From contig JAKSRY010000007.1 of assembly GCA_024403415.1 (NCBI GenBank), positions 1 to 64,000 on the forward strand: a stretch of DNA of 64,000 bases. The letters are read 5' to 3'. Of the stretch, positions 1-9,700 are shown in pieces. Made by a program: the position numbers and the translations under genes. Position 1 is the first letter of the stretch. The number at the start of each line of letters is the position of its first letter. Below the pieces are notes generated by a model, which was given only the letters and a program-made list of their open reading frames with translations, ran no database searches and was not told where the DNA came from. The DNA comes from Lachnospiraceae bacterium (GTDB lineage: Bacteria > Bacillota > Clostridia > Lachnospirales > Lachnospiraceae).

Positions 1-2
1 AT

Positions 3-3000
3 ACGTCAATTGCTGACAAAATATATATGGAGCCGTTGACGCTTGAATATATTGCAAAAATCATACGACATGAAAGGCCTGATGCGATACTTCCCGGTAT
101 CGGTGGCCAAACAGGACTTAATCTTGCTATGCAGCTTGAAAAGAAGGGAATCCTTAAGGAATGTAATGTTAAGCTGCTTGGAACTAAAAGTTCAAGTATA
201 GAGCAGGCTGAAGACAGAGAACTTTTCAAGGAACTTTGTATTTCAATTAATGAACCGGTTCTGCCTTCAATCGTTGTTAACAGTTATGAGGATGCTGTTG
301 CAGCTGCAGAAGAAATTGGTTATCCGGTTGTAATTCGTCCTGCATATACTCTTGGTGGAACCGGAGGTGGTTTTGCAAATGACAGAGCAGAATTTGATGA
401 AATAATCAAGAATGCTCTTGTGCTTTCTCCCGTTCATCAGGCTCTTATCGAAAAGAGTGTTAAGGGATATAAAGAAATAGAGTATGAAGTAATGCGTGAT
501 GCCAACGACACAGCAATTACCATATGTAATATGGAAAATCTTGATCCCGTTGGAATCCATACAGGTGACTCGATTGTTGTATGTCCATCACAGACTCTTG
601 CAAATAAAGAGTATCAGATGCTTAGAAACAGTGCGCTTAAAATAATACGTGCACTTAAAATTGAGGGTGGATGTAACGTACAGTTTGCTCTTGATCCTGT
701 ATCATTTGATTACTATGTTATCGAGGTTAATCCAAGAGTATCAAGATCTTCAGCACTTGCTTCAAAAGCCAGTGGATATCCTATTGCAAGAGTATCCGCA
801 AAAATAAGTGTCGGAATGAGACTTGATGAAATTAAGCTTGCAAATACACTTGCTTCTTTTGAACCGGCACTTGACTATGTTGTAACCAAAATGCCAAGAT
901 TCCCGTTTGATAAGTTTGCGGATGCAAATAACTCATTAGGAACTCAGATGAAGGCAACCGGTGAGGTCATGAGTGTCGGACGAACCTTTGAGGAGAGTCT
1001 TCTTAAGGCAATACGTTCTCTTGAAATAGGTGTTTATCATTTATACAGTGCTAAATTTAAGGGAATGGAAGAAACTGAACTCTTCACATATATAGAGAAG
1101 GGTACTGACGACAGAATCTATGCCATAGCACATATGTTGAGGCACGGAATAACTATAGATAGAATAGCAAAAACTACAGGGATTGATCTTTTCTTCCTAA
1201 AGAAGCTTGAAAAAATTATTGAAGCGGAAAAGCAAATTGCTGATAAGAAGATGGACGTTAAAGCACTTTATGATGCTAAAAAGATTGGATTTTCAGACAG
1301 AGAAATTGCAGTTTTATGGGGTACCGATGAGATTACGGTTTATAACATGCGAAAGCAGGAAAATATATTCCCTGTATATAAGATGATAGATACCTGCGCA
1401 TCCGAATTTGAAAGTTATATTCCATATTTTTATTCTACATATGAGGATGAAAACGAATCCATTATTTCTGATAAAAAGAAAATTGTAGTTCTTGGTTCCG
1501 GCCCTATCAGAATCGGTCAGGGTGTAGAGTTTGACTATTCAACAGTTCATGCTGTCAAGACAATTAAGGAAGCAGGTTTTGAAGCTATTATTATCAATAA
1601 TAATCCGGAAACTGTTTCTACAGACTATACTACTTCAGACAAATTATATTTTGAACCACTGTGTGTTGAAGATGTAATGAATATTATTGAGTTTGAGAAG
1701 CCGTTTGGAGTAATAGCATCTCTTGGCGGACAGACAGCAGTTAATCTTGCTGATCCACTGACTAAACGAGGCGTTAAGATTATCGGTACAGACTGTGAAG
1801 CGATAGAAAAGGCAGAGAACAGAGATTCATTTGAAAAGGTTCTTAAAGAACTTGAAATTCCACAGCCCAAGGGAGTAGCTGTCACAAGTATTGAAGCAGG
1901 TGTTCAGGCAGCTGCCCAGATTGGTTATCCGGTTCTTGTTCGTCCAAGTTTTGTACTCGGTGGAAGAGCAATGCAGATCGTTTCCAAGGAAAAGGATCTT
2001 ATTCATTATCTTAAAACAGCAGTTGAAATTGATGTGGATAAACCGGTTCTGGTTGATAAATATATCAAAGGAAAAGAGGTCGAGGTTGATGCAATCTGTG
2101 ACGGATTGGATGTGTTTGTTCCGGGAATAATGGAGCTTGTTGAAAGAACAGGCGTACATTCCGGAGATTCAATGAGTGTTTATCCGCCATATACAATTTC
2201 TGATAAGGTTAAAGGAACAATTTTAAGATATACCAAACAGCTTGGTCTTGGAATTGGAATCGTTGGTTTGTTTAACATACAGTTCATAGTTGATTCAGAT
2301 GATAATGTATATATTATCGAAGTTAATCCAAGATCATCGAGAACTGTTCCGTTCCTCTCAAAAGCAACAGGTTATCCACTTGCAGATATTGCAACACTTT
2401 GTATTCTGGGTCAGTCGCTTAAAGAACAGGGTATATTTAAGCTGTATCCTGATGAAAAAGAGAGATGGTATGTAAAAGCTCCTGCATTCTCATTTTCTAA
2501 ATTACGTGGAATGGATGCATATCTTTCTCCTGAAATGAAATCAACCGGTGAAGCTATCGGATATGATAAGGCACTTCACAGAGCAATGTACAAGGCTATT
2601 GTTGCCTCAGGTGTTAAGCTTCATAATTATGGTACTGTTCTGGTTACACTGGCCGATGAAGATAAGGAAGAAGCACTTCCGTTAATTAAGCGTTTTTATG
2701 ATTTAGGATTTAATATTGAAGCAACTACCGTTACTGCTGAATTCCTAAAAGAACATGGAATCAGAACAAGACTTCGTCATAAACTGAGTGAAGGAAGCCA
2801 GGAAGTACTTGATGTAATAAGGTCAGGGTATGTAAGCTATCTTATTAATACAAGAGCAATTTTATCAGGAGTTCATTACGGAGATGGTGCTGCAATAAGA
2901 CAGTGTGCTACGGAAAATAATGTAACAATGTTTACATCACTTGATACCGTAAGCGTATTGCTTGATGTGCTTGAGGAAATAACAATCAGTGTATCTACAA

Positions 3001-3011
3001 TAACAGACTGA
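3..3011 (+). CDS. carB: Carbamoyl-phosphate synthase large subunit (5' partial)
   Basis: CarB makes carbamoyl phosphate from bicarbonate, ammonia (passed from the glutaminase subunit CarA) and two ATP, feeding pyrimidine and arginine synthesis in the cytosol. The reading frame is open to the window edge: the codons before the ATG at 27 read TSIADKIY, which continues the family alignment, so about 60-70 N-terminal residues lie upstream and the ATG at 27 is internal. Both ATP-grasp halves are present, with GGTGGGFAN and EVNPRVSRSSALASKA in the first and VLGGRAM and EVNPRSSRTVPFLSKA in the second. The carboxy-terminal MGS-like allosteric domain follows. No frameshift or missing motif is seen. 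CarA is not in the window. A hairpin terminator follows. Confidence 0.97.
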   Translation, partial: TSIADKIYMEPLTLEYIAKIIRHERPDAILPGIGGQTGLNLAMQLEKKGILKECNVKLLGTKSSSIEQAEDRELFKELCISINEPVLPSIVVNSYEDAVAAAEEIGYPVVIRPAYTLGGTGGGFANDRAEFDEIIKNALVLSPVHQALIEKSVKGYKEIEYEVMRDANDTAITICNMENLDPVGIHTGDSIVVCPSQTLANKEYQMLRNSALKIIRALKIEGGCNVQFALDPVSFDYYVIEVNPRVSRSSALASKASGYPIARVSAKISVGMRLDEIKLANTLASFEPALDYVVTKMPRFPFDKFADANNSLGTQMKATGEVMSVGRTFEESLLKAIRSLEIGVYHLYSAKFKGMEETELFTYIEKGTDDRIYAIAHMLRHGITIDRIAKTTGIDLFFLKKLEKIIEAEKQIADKKMDVKALYDAKKIGFSDREIAVLWGTDEITVYNMRKQENIFPVYKMIDTCASEFESYIPYFYSTYEDENESIISDKKKIVVLGSGPIRIGQGVEFDYSTVHAVKTIKEAGFEAIIINNNPETVSTDYTTSDKLYFEPLCVEDVMNIIEFEKPFGVIASLGGQTAVNLADPLTKRGVKIIGTDCEAIEKAENRDSFEKVLKELEIPQPKGVAVTSIEAGVQAAAQIGYPVLVRPSFVLGGRAMQIVSKEKDLIHYLKTAVEIDVDKPVLVDKYIKGKEVEVDAICDGLDVFVPGIMELVERTGVHSGDSMSVYPPYTISDKVKGTILRYTKQLGLGIGIVGLFNIQFIVDSDDNVYIIEVNPRSSRTVPFLSKATGYPLADIATLCILGQSLKEQGIFKLYPDEKERWYVKAPAFSFSKLRGMDAYLSPEMKSTGEAIGYDKALHRAMYKAIVASGVKLHNYGTVLVTLADEDKEEALPLIKRFYDLGFNIEATTVTAEFLKEHGIRTRLRHKLSEGSQEVLDVIRSGYVSYLINTRAILSGVHYGDGAAIRQCATENNVTMFTSLDTVSVLLDVLEEITISVSTITD

Positions 3012-3067
3012 TGCTTTTGATACTTGCATCATTATGTTGTGGTATGTGTTATCATCTGGTGATATAA

Positions 3068-3099
3068 TTTACGGAAAGGCTTAACTGCCTTTCCGTAAA
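3068..3099 (+). terminator. Hairpin downstream of carB
   Basis: A perfect 13-bp inverted repeat (3068-3080 with 3087-3099) with a 6-nt loop lies 57 nt after the carB stop. Only a short T-poor tract follows, so termination efficiency is uncertain, but position and stability fit an intrinsic terminator. The rest of the gap to 3219 is AT-rich and holds no confident promoter. Confidence 0.7.
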
Positions 3100-3219
3100 T
3101 TGCTTTAAGCATTAAATATAAGCCAAAGCGAGAGACATACGGGTATGATGTCGAAAAATATTTACATATTTAATGTATTTTCGCCACATCAATAAAATAA
3201 CAGGAAGGAATATATTTTT

Positions 3220-5064
3220 ATGTTTAAGAAAAAATGTGCGGTGGCTGCACTTTCAGCCATTATGATTATTAGCACAATGATGACAGGCTGTTCCAAGGAA
3301 AGTCCTGCTGAGATAGTAAGAAAAGATAATGTTGATCAACAGGTGGTTGAGGATGTTGCTCCTCCGGTTGCCACACCTTCACCTTCTGAAATTACGGAAG
3401 AAGCACCGACACCGGAAAGTGAGGTTGAAGAAGAGCCACCGGTTGAATCGGAAACTATGGATGCAGTGTCAGCATATTATTCGTTCCTTGGAATTGGCGA
3501 TAATCCTACTGAAATTAAGGCTGTAGTTGATGAGGGAGTCGAAATTGGATATTTCGATTATGAGCATGAAAATGTTGGAAAAGAATTATCTTTATCAGAT
3601 ATAGGAAACATACTGGGAGGTGTACGTTCTGTCGGTGGAGAGAGCAATCAGTTTAATGCTGCATTCTCTTTTGTGAACAGAGATGATGTCTGTATGCTGG
3701 TAGTTAAATTCAAAGGTGTCGGTATAGATGGCGTCGGAGATGACAGCGAGACAACATTTATAGTTGTACAGAAAGAGGATGGACTTCATATTACATATTC
3801 CTTCAGCAAATGGAGCAGAAATAATTCTTATATTAGCAGTTCCGGATATATCTGGTCATCAGGTTCAGCCGGAGCAGGAGAACAGATAACAACCGGCGGA
3901 ATACTGGATAAAAACGGAAATTATATAGAAGTTTTCTTTGATGACTGGCTGATAGGTGACTGGCTAAAGGCAAGCAATGACGAAAAAATGTCTGCATGTT
4001 ATTCTGCGGCTTTTGGAAATGAAACACAGGATAATAATGTTGGTGTAGATATTGTTACAGTTGATGGTAAACAATATTATATGCATAGTTCGATAGCAGA
4101 TGAATATACTAAAGAGGATAACGAATTCGTAAATGCACTTGAAGAAGAAGGAATTGAATGGACAACTGCAGAACAGTTAAGAACTATAGTCAATGAGAGG
4201 GCAGAAGAACTTACGGGTGTATATATGATTACTTCGGATGGTCCGCTTATGCTTTCATCCTTTAATAAAGGTGACGGAAAGATTATTCCTATAAGAACAT
4301 CCGGTGAAACTGCGGAACTGGCACATCGTGTTATTATTGCCGGGGAATTCAAACCGGATAAGTCTTTAAGCAATATGATTAAGAAGTCAGGTAATTCTGT
4401 TGTTGAAGATGCCGGAGATATTGTCGATAAGATGGATTTCTCGAGAGAATCCAAAACAGAAGAAGTAATTCATATTGATACAGTTAAGAATGGTAAAGAA
4501 ACCTTCAAATACTATACCACTACCTGGGACAGAGGATTGTTTGAGACTCCTGATGGTAAGTATGTGATTATAGAAGACAGTTCTCTGATGGATTTTATAT
4601 ATGGTACAGTTCCTACGTTAACGATTGACGACTATGATGAAGATGGAGAGAATGAACTCCTGGTAGAATATTATATTTATCATGGAACAGGCTTTATACA
4701 GCAGTCGGTTGCCATTCTTGACAAGACAACCAATTGGGACGGTGAAAAGTCTTGGAAACTGTTTAATCTCACACCTGAAAATTATGTAGAAGCTTCGATG
4801 AAGCACCTTAAGGTAACAGATATGGGAAGTGAACTTAAGGTAAATATTGATGGAAAAGAAATGATGGTTTCAAAAGAAGGTGACGAGAGTGAGATGACGC
4901 TTTACCTCGATTACAGAGTTAAGGAATCTCATGATGGAAAAGATATTGTTATCGAAACTACTCCTGTTTTGTTCAGTGAAAATAACTTTATTGGTCTTGA
5001 ACTTGAGACTCTCTATCTTAAAATGAGATTTGATAGTGATGGATATTGGAAAGAAAAGGATTGA
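3220..5064 (+). CDS. Large predicted lipoprotein, function unknown
   Basis: The 614-residue product starts with a lipoprotein signal peptide: Lys-rich n-region, hydrophobic core (AALSAIMIIST) and lipobox MTGC, so Cys24 should be lipid-modified and the protein anchored outside the membrane. Residues about 35-85 are a Pro/Glu/Thr-rich linker; the rest is a soluble acidic domain with no motif I recognise. A segment near residue 470, DDYDEDGENELLVEY, resembles an acidic calcium-binding-like loop. The start has a fair ribosome binding site (AGGAAGG). It stands between carB and pyrG but nothing ties it to nucleotide metabolism. Its stop codon overlaps the -35 box of the next promoter. Confidence 0.85.
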   Translation: MFKKKCAVAALSAIMIISTMMTGCSKESPAEIVRKDNVDQQVVEDVAPPVATPSPSEITEEAPTPESEVEEEPPVESETMDAVSAYYSFLGIGDNPTEIKAVVDEGVEIGYFDYEHENVGKELSLSDIGNILGGVRSVGGESNQFNAAFSFVNRDDVCMLVVKFKGVGIDGVGDDSETTFIVVQKEDGLHITYSFSKWSRNNSYISSSGYIWSSGSAGAGEQITTGGILDKNGNYIEVFFDDWLIGDWLKASNDEKMSACYSAAFGNETQDNNVGVDIVTVDGKQYYMHSSIADEYTKEDNEFVNALEEEGIEWTTAEQLRTIVNERAEELTGVYMITSDGPLMLSSFNKGDGKIIPIRTSGETAELAHRVIIAGEFKPDKSLSNMIKKSGNSVVEDAGDIVDKMDFSRESKTEEVIHIDTVKNGKETFKYYTTTWDRGLFETPDGKYVIIEDSSLMDFIYGTVPTLTIDDYDEDGENELLVEYYIYHGTGFIQQSVAILDKTTNWDGEKSWKLFNLTPENYVEASMKHLKVTDMGSELKVNIDGKEMMVSKEGDESEMTLYLDYRVKESHDGKDIVIETTPVLFSENNFIGLELETLYLKMRFDSDGYWKEKD

Positions 5065-5089
5065 CATTAGTTTAATCTGGAGTTATGAT
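5061..5089 (+). promoter_or_regulatory. Promoter for pyrG
   Basis: TTGACA at 5061-5066, a 17-nt spacer and TATGAT at 5084-5089 make the best vegetative promoter in the window. The -35 box overlaps the TGA stop of the lipoprotein gene. The predicted transcription start, about 5095-5097, falls at the foot of the hairpin at 5096-5131. Confidence 0.8.
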
Positions 5090-5095
5090 TTTTCA

Positions 5096-5135
5096 AACGG
5101 CAACGTGGTCGGTGTAGACCATGTTGCCGTTTTTT
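5096..5135 (+). terminator. Intrinsic terminator / probable pyrG attenuator
   Basis: A 15-bp stem (5096-5110 with 5117-5131, one G-U pair) with loop GGTGTA is followed by a run of T. It can end lipoprotein transcripts, but the promoter immediately before it would place this hairpin at the extreme 5' end of the pyrG mRNA, 24 nt before the pyrG start. That layout suggests transcription attenuation of pyrG, as known for pyrG leaders in Bacillus and Lactococcus (inference). Confidence 0.75.
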
Positions 5136-5159
5136 ATTGGTTTTAAAAGGGGAAAAACA

Positions 5160-6764
5160 ATGGTTAAGTATGTTTTTGTAACAGGAGGAGTTGTTTCAGG
5201 ACTTGGAAAAGGTATAACCGCAGCATCGCTCGGAAGATTGCTTAAGGCAAGAGGATATCATGTCACAATTCAAAAGTTTGATCCATATATAAATATGGAT
5301 CCGGGGACTATGAATCCTATACAGCATGGTGAGGTTTTTGTTACCGATGATGGAACCGAAACAGATCTTGACCTGGGACATTATGAAAGATTTATTAATG
5401 AAAATCTAGATTACAATTCTAATGTTACCACCGGAAAAATATACTGGTCAGTCCTTAATAAGGAAAGGCATGGAGATTATGGCGGTGGAACAGTTCAGGT
5501 AATCCCACATATAACAAATGAAATAAAAGACAGATTCTATAAGGCCAAGAGTCAGGACGAGGAAACGATTTCGATAATTGAAATCGGGGGAACCGTTGGC
5601 GATATTGAAAGTCAGCCATTCCTTGAAGCAATAAGACAGTTCCAGGCTGAAATAGGAAGAGAAAATGCAATTATCATACAGGTTACACTGATTCCGTACA
5701 TTAAGGCTTCCGGAGAGATGAAAACAAAGCCTACCCAGATGAGTGTTAAGAGCTTGCAGAGTATGGGAATATGGCCTGACATCCTGGTTTGTCGTTCAGA
5801 TTATCCTGTAGATGAGGAAATGAAGTCGAAGATAGCATTGTTCTGTAATGTTAAGAAAGACCATGTGCTTCAGAACCTTGATGCAAAATCTTTATATGAA
5901 GTACCGCTTATGCTTGAAAAAGAAAATCTTGCAGGTGCCGTATGTGAATGTCTGAACATACCATGCCCGGAACCCAATCTTACTGAGTGGAAGCAGATGG
6001 TGGATGATTTTCATAATCCAAAGCACAAGGTAAGTATTGCACTTGTTGGAAAATACGTTGCGCTGCATGATGCCTATCTTAGTGTTGTTGAGGCACTTAA
6101 GCATGGCGGAATTGCTAATAAATCTGAAGTTGATATAAGGTGGATAGATTCAGAAGAACTAACACCGGAAAACATAAATGAGTATTTGCATGATGTGGAT
6201 GGAATTCTTGTTCCGGGTGGTTTTGGATCAAGAGGTATTGAAGGTAAGGTTCTTGCAATCAATTATGCAAGACGAAAGAAAATACCGTTCCTTGGCTTAT
6301 GTCTTGGAATGCAGCTTGCAATAACTGAGTTCACAAGAAATGTCTTAGGCCTTGAAGATGCGGCAAGCATAGAGTTTAATCCTGACACAACAAATCCTGT
6401 TATAACACTTCTTCCGGATCAGGAGAATGTGGAGAATCTTGGAGGAACCTTACGACTTGGTTCTTACCCTTGTGTTCTTGAAGAAGGAAGTAAGGCATAC
6501 GAGTTGTATGGTAAAAAAGAAATAACAGAGCGTCACAGACACAGATATGAAGTAAATAATGATTATCGTGAGGCACTGACAGATGCCGGAATGAGACTTT
6601 CGGGAATATCTCCGGATGGACGAATTGTCGAAATGATAGAGTTAAAAGATCATCCGTTCTTTGTTGCAACACAGGCACATCCGGAATTTAAGTCGAGACC
6701 TGATGCAGCTCATCCTTTATTTAAGGGACTGATTGAGGCGGCACTTAAAAATATAAGGGAATGA
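5160..6764 (+). CDS. pyrG: CTP synthase
   Basis: PyrG aminates UTP to CTP using ATP and glutamine. The N-terminal synthetase domain opens with [12 protein letters not shown] (P-loop). The C-terminal class I glutamine amidotransferase domain carries the nucleophile elbow GLCLGMQ (Cys381) and the His507/Glu509 pair in the HPEF motif. At 534 residues the length is normal. I place the start at the ATG at 5160, preceded by AAAAGGGG: the in-frame ATG at 5121 lies inside the terminator hairpin, and [10 protein letters not shown] is the conserved N terminus. Transcription probably starts near 5096 and must pass the hairpin. gltB follows after 29 nt with no terminator, so the genes may be co-transcribed. 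Confidence 0.97.
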   Translation: MVKYVFVTGGVVSGLGKGITAASLGRLLKARGYHVTIQKFDPYINMDPGTMNPIQHGEVFVTDDGTETDLDLGHYERFINENLDYNSNVTTGKIYWSVLNKERHGDYGGGTVQVIPHITNEIKDRFYKAKSQDEETISIIEIGGTVGDIESQPFLEAIRQFQAEIGRENAIIIQVTLIPYIKASGEMKTKPTQMSVKSLQSMGIWPDILVCRSDYPVDEEMKSKIALFCNVKKDHVLQNLDAKSLYEVPLMLEKENLAGAVCECLNIPCPEPNLTEWKQMVDDFHNPKHKVSIALVGKYVALHDAYLSVVEALKHGGIANKSEVDIRWIDSEELTPENINEYLHDVDGILVPGGFGSRGIEGKVLAINYARRKKIPFLGLCLGMQLAITEFTRNVLGLEDAASIEFNPDTTNPVITLLPDQENVENLGGTLRLGSYPCVLEEGSKAYELYGKKEITERHRHRYEVNNDYREALTDAGMRLSGISPDGRIVEMIELKDHPFFVATQAHPEFKSRPDAAHPLFKGLIEAALKNIRE

Positions 6765-6793
6765 AAACATTAGTATAAAAAGGAGAGTCAACC

Positions 6794-9700
6794 ATGGAAC
6801 AACAGCAGTATAAATCAGCATTGTATGACAGCAGTTTTGAACATGATAACTGTGGTATAGGTGCAGTTATAAATATAAATGGCATTAAGAGCCATGAAAT
6901 CGTAGCAGATGCATTAAGCATTGTTGAAAACCTTGAGCACAGAGCAGGTAAGGATGCAGAAGGAAAAACAGGAGATGGTGTAGGTATTCTTACACAGATT
7001 TCGCATAAATTTTTTTCTAAGATATGTAAGGCCGAAGGCATTGAGATTGGCGGAGAACGTGAATATGGTGTAGGAATGTTTTTCTTCCCTGCAAACGAAC
7101 TTAAAATGAGTCAGGCTAAGAAAATGTTCGAGGTCATTGTTGAAAAGGAAGGACTTAAGTTCCTTGGATGGAGAACTGTAAGTGTTGTTCCCGAGGTGCT
7201 CGGACATAAAGCAAGAGAATGTATGCCGGTTATCTGTCAGGCCTTTGTTAAGAGACCTTCTTCAGCGAAGACAGATCTTGATTTTGACAGAAAACTGTAT
7301 GTAATAAGACGAGTTTTTGAACAGAGTAATGATAATACATATGTACCATCACTTTCATGTCGTACTATTGTCTACAAAGGAATGTTTCTTGTAGGCCAGC
7401 TTCGTACTTTCTTTAAGGATTTGCAGGACAAAGATTTTCAGTCTGCAATTGCAATGGTACACTCAAGATTCTCTACCAATACAAATCCAAGCTGGAACAG
7501 AGCACATCCTAACAGATTTCTTGTACATAACGGAGAAATTAATACCATTAAAGGTAATGTGGATAAGATGCTTGCAAGAGAAGAAACTATGTTTACAAAC
7601 AGCTTCTCTGCAGATGATATGACAAGAATTCTTCCGGTTATCCCTTCTGAAGGTTCTGACTCTTCGATGCTTGATAACACTCTTGAATTCCTTGTGATGA
7701 GCGGAATGGATCTTCCACTTGCCGCTATGATAATGATTCCTGAACCCTGGGCACATAATGATACCATTTCTCAGGAGGAAAGAGATTTTTACCAGTATTA
7801 TGCAACTATGATGGAGCCATGGGATGGCCCTGCATCAATTCTGTTCTCAGATGGTGATGTTATGGGGGCAATTCTTGATAGAAACGGACTTCGTCCTTCA
7901 AGATATTACGTCATGGATGACGGAAGACTTATTCTTTCTTCAGAAGTAGGTGTTCTTTCACTTGATGAGGCACATATCCTTAAGAAAGAAAGACTTCACC
8001 CCGGAAAGATGCTTCTTGTTGATACTGTTAACAAGAAAATAATGCTTGATGAGGAAATTAAAGAAAAATACGCAAAGAAAGATCCATACGGCGAATGGCT
8101 TGACAGCAATCTTCTCACATTGAGGGAATTAAAGATTCCTAATGCAAAAATTCCTTCATATGATGATGAACAGCTTGCAAGACTTCAGAAAGCCTTTGGA
8201 TATACTTATGAAGACTATCGTGAGGGAATCAGAAATATGGCCCTTAACGGTTCAGAACATATTGGAGCGATGGGTATTGATACTCCGATAGCTGCTTTGT
8301 CAAAGGAATATCAGCCATTATTCTATTACTTCAAGCAGCTGTTTGCACAGGTTACAAATCCGCCCATTGATGCTGTAAGAGAAAAGACAGTAACATCAAC
8401 AACAGTATATGTTGGTAAAAATGGTAATCTCCTTGAAGAACAGCCGGAAAATTGTCATGTTATTAAAATTGACAACCCTATTATTTCAGACCTTGATCTT
8501 CTCAAGCTTGAGCATATGAACAAGCACGGATTTAAGGTTGAGAAGGTGTCTATTCTTTATTATAAGAGTACTCCTATCGAAAGAGTGCTTGATCAGTTGT
8601 TTGTACAGGTTGATAAGGCATACAGAGACGGTGCGAATATAATCATTCTTTCAGATCGTGGAGTTGATGAGAATCATGTAGCTCTTCCTTCACTTCTTGC
8701 AGTAGCTGCGGTTCATAAATACCTGGTTTCAACCAAAAAATGTACAGCTATGTCATTAATTCTTGAGTCAGGAGAGCCAAGAGAGGTTCATCATTTTGCA
8801 ACACTTCTTGGTTTTGGTGCAAGTGCAGTTAACCCTTATCTTGCTCATGCCTGTATTGAGGAATTATGTAAGACTGATTTACTTGACAAGGATTATTATG
8901 CAGCGGTTGAAGATTATGACAAGGCAATTCTTTCAGGTATTGTAAAGATTGCTTCCAAGATGGGCATTTCGACCATTCAGTCTTATCAGGGAAGTAAGAT
9001 ATTCGAAGCAATCGGTATATCAGAAGAAGTTATAGATAAATATTTTACAGGAGTTGTAAGCCGTGTTGGCGGTATTAATCTCCAGGATATTGCTGAACAT
9101 ACAGATGCACAGCATTCAAAGGCTTTTGATCCGTTGGGACTTGAAACCGATCTTACAATCAGTTCACTGGGACGTCATAAAATGCGTGCTCAGGGTGAAC
9201 AGCATAGATACAATCCTCAGACAATTCATATGCTTCAGATGGCTACCCGTGAAGGTGACTATGAGAAGTTTAAGCAGTATACAGCAATGATTGATACTGA
9301 AGAAACAGGATATTTAAGAAGTCTTATGGACTTCAATTATCCGGAGACAGGAGTGCCTATTTCAGAAGTAGAAAGTGCTGAAGAGATTGTTAAGAGATTT
9401 AAGACAGGAGCTATGTCTTATGGTTCCATCTCAGAAGAAGCACACGAAGCACTCGCAGTTGCTATGAATCATCTTCATGGTAAATCAAATTCCGGTGAAG
9501 GTGGTGAAAGTGATGAAAGACTTGAATCTGCAGGTACAAATCATGACAGAAGCTCAGCAATCAAGCAGGTTGCAAGTGGTCGTTTTGGTGTAACAAGCAG
9601 ATATCTTGTAAGTGCTAAAGAGATACAGATTAAGATGGCACAGGGTGCAAAACCCGGTGAAGGAGGACATCTTCCTGCCAAGAAGGTTTACCCATGGATT

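Noticed and set aside
3170-3186. 17-nt motif that recurs at 16990-17006 with one mismatch
   Set aside because: In a 64-kb AT-rich window one such match is expected by chance; the flanks do not align well.
5121-5159. N-terminal extension of pyrG from an upstream ATG
   Set aside because: The ATG is inside the terminator stem and the extra residues are not part of the conserved N terminus.
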